Assembly (NCBI RefSeq): GCF_009939295.1
Contig: NZ_WVIC01000004.1
Span: 62,001 to 126,000, forward strand
DNA: 64,000 nt
Direction: 5' to 3'
DNA from: Petrachloros mirabilis ULC683
GTDB taxonomy: Bacteria; Cyanobacteriota; Cyanobacteriia; Thermosynechococcales; Thermosynechococcaceae
In this document: in pieces, positions 1 to 8,371 of the stretch
Layout: each line of letters opens with the position of its first letter
Numbering within the stretch: the stretch's first letter is position 1
Notes under the pieces: generated by a model
Told to the model about the DNA's origin: nothing
Databases searched by the model: none
Seen by the model: only the letters and a program-made list of their open reading frames with translations
Program-made: the position numbers and the translations under genes

Positions 1-2
1 AA

Positions 3-125
3 AAAGCACTTGATTGGGGGGCAACGTCGGTACAAGTGCCGAGCCAAAAAGATGACGAAGACAAGCAAGGCGGTGTCACCGATCCAGGCGGCACCACTTG
101 GTGGATTGCCACCAAAGTAAAGTAG
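3..125 (+). CDS. VOC/PhnB-like glyoxalase-fold protein, C-terminal end (partial)
   Basis: The window opens inside an open frame that ends at TAG 123-125. The last 40 residues include 'GGVTDPGGTTWWIATKV', the typical C-terminus of PhnB-like members of the vicinal oxygen chelate (VOC) superfamily, where the conserved Asp/Trp segment closes the last beta-alpha-beta-beta-beta unit. The 5' part lies outside the window, so metal ligands and substrate cannot be judged. It lies 14 bases before a second VOC gene on the same strand, suggesting a small operon of related proteins. Family recognition is fairly secure; function is unknown. Confidence 0.7.
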   Translation, partial: KALDWGATSVQVPSQKDDEDKQGGVTDPGGTTWWIATKVK

Positions 126-139
126 CAGGAGAACCCATC

Positions 140-556
140 ATGGAAAATACCAGCATTATTTCGCACCTATCCCTGGGCACCAACGACTTTGAGCGAGCAG
201 TGGCCTTTTACGATCGCGTCCTCCCCACCCTCGGCTGTCAGTGCATTATGAGAGAACCGGGGGCGATCGCCTACGGTAAGCAACTGCCCGAATTCTGGAT
301 TCAGACTCCCATTGACGGTCACTCCGCCACTGTTGGCAACGGCACCCATGTGGGGTTTATTGCCCCCACTAAAGAAGCCGTTCATGCCTTTTACGAAGCG
401 GCCCTAGCGGCTGGTGCCCAGGGCGAAGGCTCACCGGGTTCTCGCCCCGACTATGGTGAACCCTACTATGGCTGCTTCGTGCGCGACCTCGACGGTCACA
501 AAATTGAAGCCGCCTACTGGGATATGACCCTGATTCAGGCTCAGTATACTGATTGA
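140..556 (+). CDS. VOC family protein (glyoxalase/bleomycin-resistance fold)
   Basis: Encodes 138 residues with the usual N-terminal signature 'ISHLSLGTNDFERAVAFYD' and the C-terminal 'FVRDLDGHKIEAAYWD' of single-domain VOC proteins that resemble lactoylglutathione lyase. The His near the N-terminus and the Glu near the C-terminus are plausible metal ligands. An in-frame ATG at 98 exists, but the ATG at 140 is preceded by AGGAG at 127-131 and begins the conserved domain directly, so I chose it. It follows another VOC gene closely. These proteins act in the cytosol as lyases, dioxygenases or drug-binding proteins; nothing here fixes the substrate. Confidence 0.85.
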   Translation: MENTSIISHLSLGTNDFERAVAFYDRVLPTLGCQCIMREPGAIAYGKQLPEFWIQTPIDGHSATVGNGTHVGFIAPTKEAVHAFYEAALAAGAQGEGSPGSRPDYGEPYYGCFVRDLDGHKIEAAYWDMTLIQAQYTD

Positions 557-600
557 CTGGTGATGCACGTAAAACGGCTCACCCGTGCAGGAGGTTCATT

Positions 601-702
601 ATGAATACTGTGCAGCAACGCTCTCAACAACGACTCTCTGATCCCCGCGCTGGTTGGGCTAGTTGGCTCGACCGTTTTGTGGAGCCGGAGGCCACCTCGT
701 GA
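601..702 (+). CDS. Small 33-residue ORF with a strong ribosome-binding site
   Basis: A 33-codon frame starts at ATG 601, preceded by GCAGGAGG at 588-595, one of the best Shine-Dalgarno sequences in the window. The product is polar, begins 'MNTVQQRSQQRLSDPRAGW' and contains two Trp-rich turns; I recognise no family. Its TGA overlaps a GTG (699-701) that opens a Uma2-like frame. This looks like a two-gene translationally coupled unit whose second gene is broken. It may be a real short leader protein or the N-terminus of a decayed gene. Confidence 0.4.
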   Translation: MNTVQQRSQQRLSDPRAGWASWLDRFVEPEATS

Positions 703-803
703 CATTGCCCATGGACGGGCACCGCTATGAAATTGTGAATGGAGAACTGGTTGACATGGGAAGTTCGGGGCATTGCATGGATATATTTGTAGCCCACTGC
801 TAG
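699..803 (+). pseudogene. Uma2-family nuclease remnant, N-terminal piece
   Basis: The frame from GTG 699 reads 'MDGHRYEIVNGELVDMGSSG', which matches the beginning of the cyanobacterial Uma2 (DUF820) restriction-endonuclease-like family. It then diverges and stops at TAG 801 after 34 codons; intact members have about 190 residues, as in the gene at 6761. The catalytic PD-(D/E)XK core is absent. It is a truncated relic. Uma2 genes are very numerous and frequently decay in cyanobacterial genomes. Confidence 0.6.
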
Positions 804-823
804 CTGCTTTAGCCAGTTCTTTT

Positions 824-1954
824 CTAATCAGAGGTCGAAACGAGTTTTATCACCAGGGATTGCAGAGTCTTGGGGTGAAAGGGTTTCGATGCATAGGCTG
901 TGGCACCAGACAGACGGATCCAGATGCGGTCAATTAACCGCTCAGCCGGACTGAGTAAGAGAATTGGCGTATTTTGAAATCCCGGCATTTGTCTAAGTGC
1001 GCGGCAAAACTGATAATTGTCTGGATCAAGGATTTGAGTATCTAAAATCACTAGATTGGGGCAATGGCGCTGAATTGCCAAGAGTGCATGTTGGGTCTGC
1101 TGTAGGGTAATAACTTCATACCCCAGAGGCTCAAGAAGTCGTCTAACCCAATGTCGGGTCAATTTACTCGAATCAATACAGATGACCGTTGGTCGTCGCG
1201 GAAGGGGACAGGTTTGATAGGGTTCCATTCCGAGCGCGCCGGACTTCACTAGAGGATGCAGCATTGCCGCCAAGTCTTGGGCATTTAGATGCAGTTGGCA
1301 CGCTAGTTGGTAGAGGCAGTGGTTTTGATTGAGCGCGTCTGTCAGAGGTTGCATACCCCAAACATCCCCCAAGAGGTAGCGCCCTTGGTGCACAAACTGA
1401 TCCCAATCTTGAATAAACGGTCGTCGAAAAGGAGAGCTGACTTCTGGGCGAATGGCTGTCCATTGCTGAATGAGCGCCTCAATGGGCAGAACTAGACTCC
1501 AAAAAGAGCTTGAGCATAACAGGGGATCTAAGTTGACGCTGGGTTCAAACAGCAGATTTGCCTTAGGAACTGCTAGCAACTGAATGAGAGCCTCTTGGGT
1601 GATGCGGGCGACTAAATGCCGGAGGTCACTCCAAGACAACCGCCTTGCTTCAAGCTGCTGATAGAGGAGATCGTAGGCTGTGGTATTAGCCTGAACTGGC
1701 GATAGATCCAAATTAGGCAGCACATCTTGGAGCAAGTAGGACAGGCGATCAGCCTGCCCCATAATACTTTCAGCAAAATGAATTTGTCCGCCGCTGAAAT
1801 AGACTCGCCAGCCGACAGAATGATCTTTGGGGTCTAGGCAACTGAGGCGTCCCGACTGCTGCTGACGAATATAATGCTGCAAGGCTACAATCGGGACGCC
1901 CTGAAGACCACTGGCAAGAACTGGAGTTATTGGATCACTCAGCGTATCAATCAT
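824..1954 (-). CDS. PatA-like response regulator (PATAN/DUF4388 domain plus REC domain)
   Basis: 376 residues. The N-terminal ~230 residues resemble the PATAN/DUF4388 module found in PatA-type regulators of cyanobacterial phototaxis and heterocyst patterning: an early 'LQHYIRQQQSGRLSCLD' segment, then 'VYFSGGQIHFAES'. The C-terminal ~120 residues form a receiver domain, with 'VICIDSS' at the acidic pocket, the phospho-acceptor Asp in 'LVILDTQ', a Ser in 'LLLSP' and the conserved Lys in 'ASKPF'. The second acidic residue normally present in the pocket is Ser here, so phosphorylation may be weak or altered. No partner kinase or che-like gene is adjacent. It acts in the cytosol as a protein-interaction output module. 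Confidence 0.85.
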   Translation of the reverse strand: MIDTLSDPITPVLASGLQGVPIVALQHYIRQQQSGRLSCLDPKDHSVGWRVYFSGGQIHFAESIMGQADRLSYLLQDVLPNLDLSPVQANTTAYDLLYQQLEARRLSWSDLRHLVARITQEALIQLLAVPKANLLFEPSVNLDPLLCSSSFWSLVLPIEALIQQWTAIRPEVSSPFRRPFIQDWDQFVHQGRYLLGDVWGMQPLTDALNQNHCLYQLACQLHLNAQDLAAMLHPLVKSGALGMEPYQTCPLPRRPTVICIDSSKLTRHWVRRLLEPLGYEVITLQQTQHALLAIQRHCPNLVILDTQILDPDNYQFCRALRQMPGFQNTPILLLSPAERLIDRIWIRLSGATAYASKPFHPKTLQSLVIKLVSTSD

Positions 1955-2177
1955 GACAACTCAGCTTGTTCAAGTGAGGAGGTGAAGTCAAAGTCCGGAT
2001 TGTACGGACTATTATTTTGTTTTCAAGGAAAAGCTGCTTGATATAGATGTCACTGAGGGCGCTATTGGATCAGGCCAAAAAGAGCTTTTTATATTCTTTC
2101 TAAATAAATAATTAAAAAATACCTCTAGGAAAAACTATGTCAAACTCCCAGAGGTTTGTCTTCCGCGTAAATACGGA

Positions 2178-2286
2178 TATAGCGGTTCTCACCTGAGTGA
2201 GATACGCGGTGGGGGGGTGAAACCCCCACGGCAGGGGGCACTGCCCCCTGCACCCCATGTACTCCATTGATCTGTAAACCGCTGTA
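2178..2286 (+). repeat. 107-bp dispersed MITE-like repeat, copy A
   Basis: The element begins TATAGCGGTTCTCACC and ends GTAAACCGCTGTA, giving 10-bp terminal inverted repeats. Inside are two C/G-rich hairpins, including GCAGGGGGCACTGCCCCCTGC split around its centre. Near-identical copies lie at 5972, 7353, 16321, 35571 (truncated) and 52378. It ends just downstream of the stop codon of the acyltransferase gene. Confidence 0.9.
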
Positions 2287-2293
2287 TTACTGA

Positions 2294-3070
2294 CTAGCCC
2301 TGAGGCTGCGAAGCAGGAGAAATCCTTGCGTCTCGGGTAGAGGCAGTGGTCACCGTATCGGCATGCAGACTATTTAGGGTCTCAGATAGGTCTGTGCAGA
2401 GGCGGTCAGCAGCCTGCTTGCCAGAGGCGTCAACGTATGCCAATGTATTTAGCACTGGCCCGATACTGACGGTGACTTCACTGCCCCAACGGGGAATGAC
2501 AGGTTGGTATTTGATCCGCACTGGCAAAATGTGAACGGGCACTTTCAGGCTATGACGTTGAGACTGAAGGGCGATTCGAGCCAAGCCAGGTTTCAGGTTC
2601 TGCACCTGAAACTCTCGAAAAATATTCCCCTCCGGGAAAATAACTAAAGCTTTACTCTGACGCAGCAGCTCGATGCTGGCTCGCATGGCTCGAATACTAG
2701 GGCTGTCTGGATCAATGGCAAATCCTCCACAGCGACGGATTAACCAGCCTTGAATGCCTCGCATTTCATTGGCGGACACCATGAAGTATAAGTCGCGCCC
2801 TGTGACTGGATAACCCATGGCGTAGGGCAAAATGAGCGCATCCCAGCGAGAACGGTGGGTGGGGGCGATCAAAACTGATCCGTGAGATGGGAAGTGTTCT
2901 AGTCCCTGAACCTGAATGTGGCGAAAATAGAGCGGAAGAACAAGTGTCTGACCAAGGCAGTAAAGAATGGGGGTGAGCCAACTCGAAATCCGAGGGGCTG
3001 CTTGAGGGGCAGGTGGCTTAGACACAAAAAACACGCGAAGCAGTCGAATCAATTGCTTTTGGCAAACCAT
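2294..3070 (-). CDS. plsC: 1-acyl-sn-glycerol-3-phosphate acyltransferase family protein
   Basis: 258 residues. PlsC-type acyltransferases transfer a fatty acyl chain to lysophosphatidic acid on the cytosolic face of the membrane, the second acylation in phospholipid and glycolipid synthesis. The HX4D catalytic motif is visible in 'THRSRWDALIL', and the substrate-binding motif in 'LVIFPEGNIFRE'. A hydrophobic stretch 'WLTPILYCLGQTLVLPLYF' precedes the catalytic motif and probably anchors the protein. The frame starts at ATG 3068-3070; the gene stands alone with a repeat directly downstream. Exact acceptor specificity cannot be read from sequence, so the symbol is a family assignment. Confidence 0.85.
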   Translation of the reverse strand: MVCQKQLIRLLRVFFVSKPPAPQAAPRISSWLTPILYCLGQTLVLPLYFRHIQVQGLEHFPSHGSVLIAPTHRSRWDALILPYAMGYPVTGRDLYFMVSANEMRGIQGWLIRRCGGFAIDPDSPSIRAMRASIELLRQSKALVIFPEGNIFREFQVQNLKPGLARIALQSQRHSLKVPVHILPVRIKYQPVIPRWGSEVTVSIGPVLNTLAYVDASGKQAADRLCTDLSETLNSLHADTVTTASTRDARISPASQPQG

Positions 3071-3430
3071 TGAATCTTGGAGATAAGATCAAATCCCTAA
3101 GCTCACCGGTTCATGGTATGAACCCATCAAAAATGAACCTAATACCCACGTTAAAGCATGAATTTTGCAGGATAATAAACTTCGGGACAGTTTCTTAACT
3201 GTCACCAATGCTGCTGTAGCCAAATGAACTACCTCTGCTAGGGTGGCTCTCTTGAACACTGGGAGTGATTTTTGTCAATGCGTAACTCCTGTTAAACTCA
3301 CCCAGAAGGCCATGGCCGAACTCGAAAAGACCCTGTGCCGATTGCCCGGTCTAGAAAAGTGGTTCGTCGAAATAGCCCCAACGCCAGCCTAGCTGTCGGA
3401 TGACTTTTTTCTTGGATCACTCTTAGATCT
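3071..3430. other. Intergenic stretch with one very short ORF
   Basis: 360 bases between the acyltransferase and the epimerase operon. A 26-codon plus-strand frame at 3312-3392, 'MAELEKTLCRLPGLEKWFV', sounds protein-like and could be a gene remnant, but I cannot place it. No RNA gene, strong hairpin or repeat is visible otherwise. Promoters for the divergent direction would lie here, but none is clear. Confidence 0.35.
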
Positions 3431-4375
3431 TCACCTCATTGCGTTAACCCAATGTCGCAAGCCTGCCTGAAGTGACCATTGTGGGGCAAACTGTAACTGA
3501 GCCTTGGCCTGAGCAATATTGGCTTGTGAATGCTGAATATCGCCCGGACGAGCAGGCTCCCAATAAATCTCACATGGCCATTGGGGAAAGCAGGTCTGAA
3601 GCTCTTGCACCAAAGTCAGTAAAGAGATGGCCTGTCCAGTGCCCAGATTGAAAATCAACGCGGCTCCAGGCAACTGAGCCAGGGTTAAGGCTTGGATGAT
3701 GCCAAGGGAGACATCTTTGACAAAAATAAAATCTCGCGTTTGAGCACCCGTGCCATACAACATGATGGCCTGTCCCTGACGCATGGCGTCAGCAAAAATT
3801 GAAATCACCCCCGAGTAAGGCGAATGTGGATCTTGCCTGATTCCATACACATTAAACAGACGTAACCCCACAAACGTAAAGCCTAGCTGGGGCGCAAATA
3901 ATTGGGCATACTGTTCGCTAGCTAGCTTTTGTAAGCCATAGGGTGAAATGGGACAGGTAGGGTGGTCTTCTCCAACGGGTTGATATTGCAGATTTCCGTA
4001 GACCGCAGCCGAGCTAGCAAACACCAGTCCAGAAACCGCCAGGGCTTCACAGAGCTGAATCACTGCCAGGGTACTAGAAAGGTTTTGGTGGTGTGCTGTG
4101 AGGGGAGCCTGCCAGGATGTTGCCACTGAGGGGGTGGCGGCAAGGTGAACAATCTTGTGTACGGGGTGCTCAAAGTCTTGGGGCTGACAGGTGTTGATGT
4201 CTTTGACCAATAGACGCAGGTGAGGGTGGGTCGGCAAATTGGCTCGTTTTCCGGTGCTGAGATTATCCACCACAGTGACCTTTGCCCCCAAGGACAACAG
4301 ATCTTCAGTCAAATGAGAGCCGATAAATCCAGCCCCACCCGTGATCAAAACGTGAACATCTGTCAAAGCAGTCAT
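3431..4375 (-). CDS. NAD-dependent sugar epimerase/dehydratase (GalE-like, extended SDR)
   Basis: About 314 residues of an extended short-chain dehydrogenase that acts on nucleotide sugars. The Rossmann motif is 'VLITGGAGFIGSHLTE' at the N-terminus, and the catalytic Ser and YxxxK appear as 'FASSAAVYG' and 'SPYGLQKLASE'. A longer frame begins at 4408, but the ATG at 4373-4375 starts the Rossmann fold directly and overlaps the stop codon of the upstream glycosyltransferase in an ATGA arrangement. The two genes are therefore translationally coupled and probably build or modify a surface glycan. The exact activity (4-epimerase versus dehydratase) is not decided by these motifs. Confidence 0.88.
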   Translation of the reverse strand: MTALTDVHVLITGGAGFIGSHLTEDLLSLGAKVTVVDNLSTGKRANLPTHPHLRLLVKDINTCQPQDFEHPVHKIVHLAATPSVATSWQAPLTAHHQNLSSTLAVIQLCEALAVSGLVFASSAAVYGNLQYQPVGEDHPTCPISPYGLQKLASEQYAQLFAPQLGFTFVGLRLFNVYGIRQDPHSPYSGVISIFADAMRQGQAIMLYGTGAQTRDFIFVKDVSLGIIQALTLAQLPGAALIFNLGTGQAISLLTLVQELQTCFPQWPCEIYWEPARPGDIQHSQANIAQAKAQLQFAPQWSLQAGLRHWVNAMR

Positions 4376-5349
4376 GGTTTGTAAGTAGACGCAGATTTTT
4401 TCGGCCAAAGAACCCCCCAGAGCGGTTGCAGCACGCGCTCGTGAAGCCGATCAACCCAGTGTAGGACTTCAAAAATAGGCTTGCTCAGAGATGGATGCCG
4501 ATAGGGCCACAGGGAGGTATTGACCGTCCGCCATAGCTCAGGATCGTTGATGTTTTGGCGGTCTAGGTAGGTGGCCAGCCAGGTCAAAAATGCTTTTCGA
4601 GCCGGACTGGGCTTAAAGGGGTGATACCGTCCGGCTCGAAGCTCTTGGGCACAACTGGACTGAGAATGTTGTCGATAGCGATCCCTGTAGTTGACATCGA
4701 CAAATACGGGGACATGCAAGTAAACCTTACTAAAAAAGACTTGATCTTCAAACATGCCTCGAAAATCCTCGACAAAACCCCCCACTTGATCAATGACTTC
4801 ATGACGGATTAGCACACTGCAAGTGGCTGGAGCCTGAGCCTGCTGCTTCAGAAGCCGCTTTAGCAGTAGGGGCGGTTGGTAGAGTTGTGGGGCATCCCAG
4901 GTTAAGATGCGCAGTGTGTCTTGGGGGTAATTCTCAGGATGTGCCATCCAGCTATACCAGTATTGAGTGGGGCCGCAAATGACTCCAGCAGCAGGATGTT
5001 GCTGGGCTAGGGCAAGCTGCTGATCTAGCTTGGGCGACAGCCAAACATCATCCGCATCTAGAAAAGAAACCCACTCCCCTCGAGCGTGGGCTAGACCTAG
5101 GTTGCGCGCCGCGCTCATGCCCCGATTTTGATGATGCTCATGGTCGAGATAACGCATTTTTTCAGGATATTGGCGAACGTAGTCCTGTGCGATCGCACTA
5201 CTCCTATCAGTGGAGCCATCATCCACGAACAACAGCTCCCAATGGGGATAGGTTTGAGCCAGCACGCTCTCAACAGCCTCTTTCATAAAGGCTTCCCCAT
5301 TGAAGAAAATCATAATCACAGAAACCAACGGAGCTGGTGATTGGGTCAT
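4372..5349 (-). CDS. Family 2 glycosyltransferase (GT-A fold)
   Basis: 325 residues. The start 'PLVSVIMIFFNGEAFMKEA' and the motifs 'LLFVDDGSTDRSSAIA' (nucleotide-sugar binding) and 'VSFLDADDVWLSPKL' (DXD metal site) identify a GT2 inverting glycosyltransferase. Such enzymes transfer a sugar from a nucleotide donor to a polysaccharide or lipid carrier at the inner membrane. The C-terminal half has the usual variable acceptor domain. It is the first gene of a two-gene operon with the sugar epimerase downstream (4-bp overlap), which suggests the epimerase supplies or modifies its donor. Confidence 0.88.
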   Translation of the reverse strand: MTQSPAPLVSVIMIFFNGEAFMKEAVESVLAQTYPHWELLFVDDGSTDRSSAIAQDYVRQYPEKMRYLDHEHHQNRGMSAARNLGLAHARGEWVSFLDADDVWLSPKLDQQLALAQQHPAAGVICGPTQYWYSWMAHPENYPQDTLRILTWDAPQLYQPPLLLKRLLKQQAQAPATCSVLIRHEVIDQVGGFVEDFRGMFEDQVFFSKVYLHVPVFVDVNYRDRYRQHSQSSCAQELRAGRYHPFKPSPARKAFLTWLATYLDRQNINDPELWRTVNTSLWPYRHPSLSKPIFEVLHWVDRLHERVLQPLWGVLWPKKSASTYKP

Positions 5350-5971
5350 TCTGCCTTACCCTTTGTCACGGATCCATTTCCACTGCAACCTTTTACCTTG
5401 CTCAGCTCGCGACGGCTGATTGGGACAAGATTAACCTGCAAAGCCCTATTTTCGGGAGTGTAATGCGTCGGAGCCCACTGGCACAACCCATGCCTCAAGA
5501 AGGTCGTAGACAAAAAGGTATTACACGTGTAGTATAAGTGAGTGACAATCTTCAAAATAGTTTGGCCTACCATGAAGTCTCTTTTCACTAGAACAGGACA
5601 GCACGCGATCCAGAGCCAGAAGCCCTCAGGCTTTGGCGGCAACTTTGTACTGTTTGTGATTGAGGCACATCTCATTCCTTTCTGGTCTGGCCGCACGCGC
5701 ATTCTAGCTCGTCTAGGCGCATGGATTAACCCAAATCAATTCAATAGGAGCGGGAGGTGCAGGTCTAGCCTGTCACCCACCTGAAGATTCAGACCCTTGA
5801 ACCGTCAACCCCCGCTTCTATCGATTCAGAAACGGGGGTTCTTGTTATGGAGCAGTCATGCTGGGGTAAAAAAGGGATGATCGACTTCAGAAAACCAGTC
5901 AGAGTCTCAAGCCAGAATCCAAAGCTCCCGTTCACCCAGCAATTGACCGAGCAATTCTGAATCATCGTAAC
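5350..5971. other. Intergenic region with a hairpin
   Basis: About 620 bases without a convincing gene; open frames here (for example 5346-5702 minus) show no recognisable protein features. It contains the hairpin listed separately at 5807-5840 and ends at repeat copy B. It should hold the promoter of the minus-strand glycan operon, but no clear -10/-35 pair stands out. Confidence 0.4.
5807..5840. terminator. Strong GC hairpin, possible terminator
   Basis: AACCCCCG at 5807-5814 pairs perfectly with CGGGGGTT at 5833-5840 around an 18-base loop. There is no uridine run after it on either strand, so intrinsic termination is uncertain. It could equally be a processing site or a remnant of a repeat. 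Confidence 0.35.
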
Positions 5972-6078
5972 ATAGCGGTTCTCACCTGAGTGAGGTACGG
6001 GGTGTGGGGGTTCCACCCCCACGCAGGGGGCAGCGCCCCCTGCGCCCCATGTACTCCATTGATCTGTAAACCGCTGTA
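5972..6078 (+). repeat. 107-bp dispersed MITE-like repeat, copy B
   Basis: Starts ATAGCGGTTCTCACC and ends GTAAACCGCTGTA. It is in the same orientation as copy A and almost identical to it through the two internal C/G hairpins. It lies 33 bases before the alr0857-like gene and may carry or disrupt its promoter. Confidence 0.9.
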
Positions 6079-6111
6079 CCAACAACCTTTTGATTAAAGA
6101 TTGTAAGACGG

Positions 6112-6498
6112 ATGTTGAAATTAATTTATACCGAAACATCATTTCGATTAGAGCGGGTGAATATTTCCCTTGAAACCTGGGTCTCTCAGCGAGTCACACT
6201 CACCCTCCACGCTGGACAAAAGCTGATCATTGAAACCAGTAGAGCCTCTTTCTTGCTCCCTGCAAAGGATCCACGACTTACCCATCTAGAGCAGCTTGTC
6301 AGAGCAGAAAGGGGTGCGTTAATTTCTATGATTTTTGTGGACGATGACTATATCGAAATCAGCCTGCCAGGAACCTGGATGACAGAAAGAATCGATGCTG
6401 ATGAAGGACTTTTTGTTACCACTTTTCCAAGCGCCATCGAACTGGCTATCTATCGAATTTGGTATACTACACAGTCGCCAGCACCCTATCTGTGCTAG
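6112..6498 (+). CDS. alr0857-family cyanobacterial protein of unknown function
   Basis: 128 residues starting 'MLKLIYTETSFRLERVNIS'. The pattern 'RVTLTLHAGQKLIIETSRA' followed by 'ISLPGTWMTERIDADEGLF' is what I know from the conserved cyanobacterial alr0857 family. No catalytic motif, signal peptide or membrane segment is visible, so the protein is probably cytosolic and single-domain. Its C-terminus ('YTTQSPAPYLC') may be shifted relative to the family. Neighbours give no functional clue. Confidence 0.65.
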   Translation: MLKLIYTETSFRLERVNISLETWVSQRVTLTLHAGQKLIIETSRASFLLPAKDPRLTHLEQLVRAERGALISMIFVDDDYIEISLPGTWMTERIDADEGLFVTTFPSAIELAIYRIWYTTQSPAPYLC

Positions 6499-6760
6499 GC
6501 GCAAGTCAGCCGTAGGACACATGGTAAAGTTGCCTGTGGATGTATCCATAGCGGGGAGTAGCAATATTCTAGGGAGGACGGATGAAGCAGGAAACTCTCG
6601 AGGGCGATCTTGGGAAGCCCGCGCTGTAATCTTTGATTCAGCGTCGGGAAGGGAATGTGCCTGCAAGGAAATATCTTGCGCCCAAAACGGAATAAGTGCG
6701 ATCGCCCCTTCCTTACCCCCACGCTAAAATTAGTTCACGTTAATACAACAGGTTGGGCTA
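6499..6760. other. Intergenic region upstream of Uma2 gene
   Basis: About 260 bases with one HIP1 site (GCGATCGC near 6700). I see no gene or terminator. The Uma2 promoter presumably lies near 6720-6755, but no convincing elements can be pointed out. Confidence 0.3.
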
Positions 6761-7351
6761 ATGATTCCCCTCGTTCTGGAGATGGAAAGCGCAGATATTC
6801 ACCTGAGCGATGAGCAGTTTTATCGACTCTGTCAGGTCAACCGAGAGTTGCGACTGGAGCGCACCGCCGCAGGAAAACTGATCATTATGCCGCCAACAGG
6901 ATGGGAAACTGGAAACCGCAACTCTAGACTGAACCAGCGTTTAGGTAACTGGGCAGACAAGGATGGAAGAGGCCTGGTGTTTGACTCGTCTACTGGTTTT
7001 ATTCTGCCCAATGGCGCGATTCGATCGCCTGATGCCGCCTGGGTCAAACGAGAGCGTCTCGAATCACTCCGCCCCGATCCCAATCGGTTTTTACCGCTTT
7101 GTCCAGATTTTGCTGTTGAGTTGCGCTCTGCCACAGATGATTTCAGCACCATGCAAACCAAAATGCAGGACTATCTAGAGAATGGTATGCAGCTTGGCTG
7201 GTTGCTCAACCCCTATGATCAGCAGGTTGAAATCTATCGATCGGGTCAACCCATTGAAGTATTGAACTCCCCAACAGAGCTATCCGGCGGAACCGTACTA
7301 CCTGGATTTGTGCTGCAACTGGATGGCATTTTGTCATCATTCAAAGTATAG
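6761..7351 (+). CDS. Uma2 family endonuclease-like protein (DUF820)
   Basis: 196 residues, the usual family length. Uma2 proteins have a PD-(D/E)XK nuclease fold. Here the core is visible as 'IRSPDAAWVKRERL' (the catalytic Asp in 'SPDAAW'), then 'PDFAVELRSATDDF' (the E-x-K equivalent reads 'VELRS', with Arg in place of the usual Lys) and 'KMQDYLENGMQLGWLLNP'. The biological role of this hugely expanded cyanobacterial family is unknown; restriction-like or mobile-element-related roles have been suggested. The stop codon abuts repeat copy C, so the 3' end of the mRNA would fold into the repeat's hairpins. Confidence 0.88.
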   Translation: MIPLVLEMESADIHLSDEQFYRLCQVNRELRLERTAAGKLIIMPPTGWETGNRNSRLNQRLGNWADKDGRGLVFDSSTGFILPNGAIRSPDAAWVKRERLESLRPDPNRFLPLCPDFAVELRSATDDFSTMQTKMQDYLENGMQLGWLLNPYDQQVEIYRSGQPIEVLNSPTELSGGTVLPGFVLQLDGILSSFKV

Positions 7352-7352
7352 A

Positions 7353-7460
7353 TATAGCGGTTCTCACCTGAGTGAGGTACGGGGTGTGGGGGTGGAACCC
7401 CCACGCAGGGGGCACTGCCCCCTGCACCCCATGTACTCCATTAATCTGTAAACCGCTATA
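7353..7460 (+). repeat. 107-bp dispersed MITE-like repeat, copy C
   Basis: This copy has perfect 10-bp ends: TATAGCGGTT at 7353 and AACCGCTATA ending at 7460. It begins two bases after the Uma2 stop codon and ends about 80 bases before cysH, so it could act as a terminator for the upstream gene. Confidence 0.92.
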
Positions 7461-7543
7461 AGTTTGAGGGCAAGCTGACCCCAGGCGGACAACCTTGCCC
7501 TTAAGAACTTAGAATAATATACTGGCGCGTTTAAAGCAGAGCC

Positions 7544-8287
7544 TTGCAAACCCTTGACTTCAATCTTGAGCAGATCAACATCCAGTTAGCAGATGCCCCA
7601 GCAGCCCAAGTCACGACTTGGGCTGCTCAACACTTTGGTGGCGGCCTAGTCATGAGCACTAGTTTTGGCATTCAATCTGCGGTCATGCTGCATCTGGTCA
7701 CCCAGATTGTGCCAGATATTCCGGTTATTTGGGTGGATACGGGCTATCTGCCCCCTGCAACCTATCGGTTTGCTGAACAGTTGATTGATTTACTGAATCT
7801 CAATATTAAGGTGTATCAGTCAACCATCAGTCCGGCTCGAATGGAAGCCATCTACGGTCGGCTGTGGCAGGGAGAAACGGTTGAAGATTTTAATCGCTAT
7901 GATGCCATGCGCAAGGTTGAACCTATGCAGCGGGCTTTGCACGAGCTGAAGGCGACGGCATGGCTAGCAGGTTTGCGCGCTGAGCAAACGAATCACCGGC
8001 GGCAACTGCGAACGTTAGAGCCCCAGGGGTCTCTCTTCAAAGTGCTGCCAATTTTGAATTGGACAGCTCAGACGGTGCATGATTACCTCCAAACCTATGA
8101 TTTGCCCTACCATCCCCTCAAGGAAAAGGGCTATGTCACGGTTGGGGATTGGCATTCGAGTAGACCCATGACTGCCGAGGATGAACATGAGCGCCAAACT
8201 CGGTTTAAGGGTATGAAGCAAGAGTGTGGTTTGCATTTACCGCAGACCTTGGCAGAAGAAAAGAGCTTAGACTCCAGCAGCTTGTAG
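7544..8287 (+). CDS. cysH: Phosphoadenylyl-sulfate (PAPS) reductase
   Basis: 247 residues. CysH reduces activated sulfate to sulfite in assimilatory sulfur metabolism in the cytosol. The nucleotide-binding part shows '[16 protein letters not shown]' and '[20 protein letters not shown]'; the catalytic C-terminal Cys is in 'KQECGLHLP'. The paired-Cys motifs that bind a 4Fe-4S cluster in APS reductases are absent ('[11 protein letters not shown]' stands where they would be), so this is the PAPS-specific, thioredoxin-dependent type. An in-frame stop at 7532 leaves TTG 7544 as the only start upstream of the conserved domain. No other cys genes are adjacent. Confidence 0.92.
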   Translation: MQTLDFNLEQINIQLADAPAAQVTTWAAQHFGGGLVMSTSFGIQSAVMLHLVTQIVPDIPVIWVDTGYLPPATYRFAEQLIDLLNLNIKVYQSTISPARMEAIYGRLWQGETVEDFNRYDAMRKVEPMQRALHELKATAWLAGLRAEQTNHRRQLRTLEPQGSLFKVLPILNWTAQTVHDYLQTYDLPYHPLKEKGYVTVGDWHSSRPMTAEDEHERQTRFKGMKQECGLHLPQTLAEEKSLDSSSL

Positions 8288-8371
8288 GAATAAGACGCGA
8301 ACGCCCTCACAATCTGACGGCAAGAAAGGTTCAACTGGGTATGCTCAGATCAACGGCATGGGGAGATCCTG

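Noticed and set aside
5346-5784. ORFs of 118 and 80 codons upstream of the glycosyltransferase
   Set aside because: No ribosome sites, no recognisable motifs and overlapping on both strands; likely chance frames.
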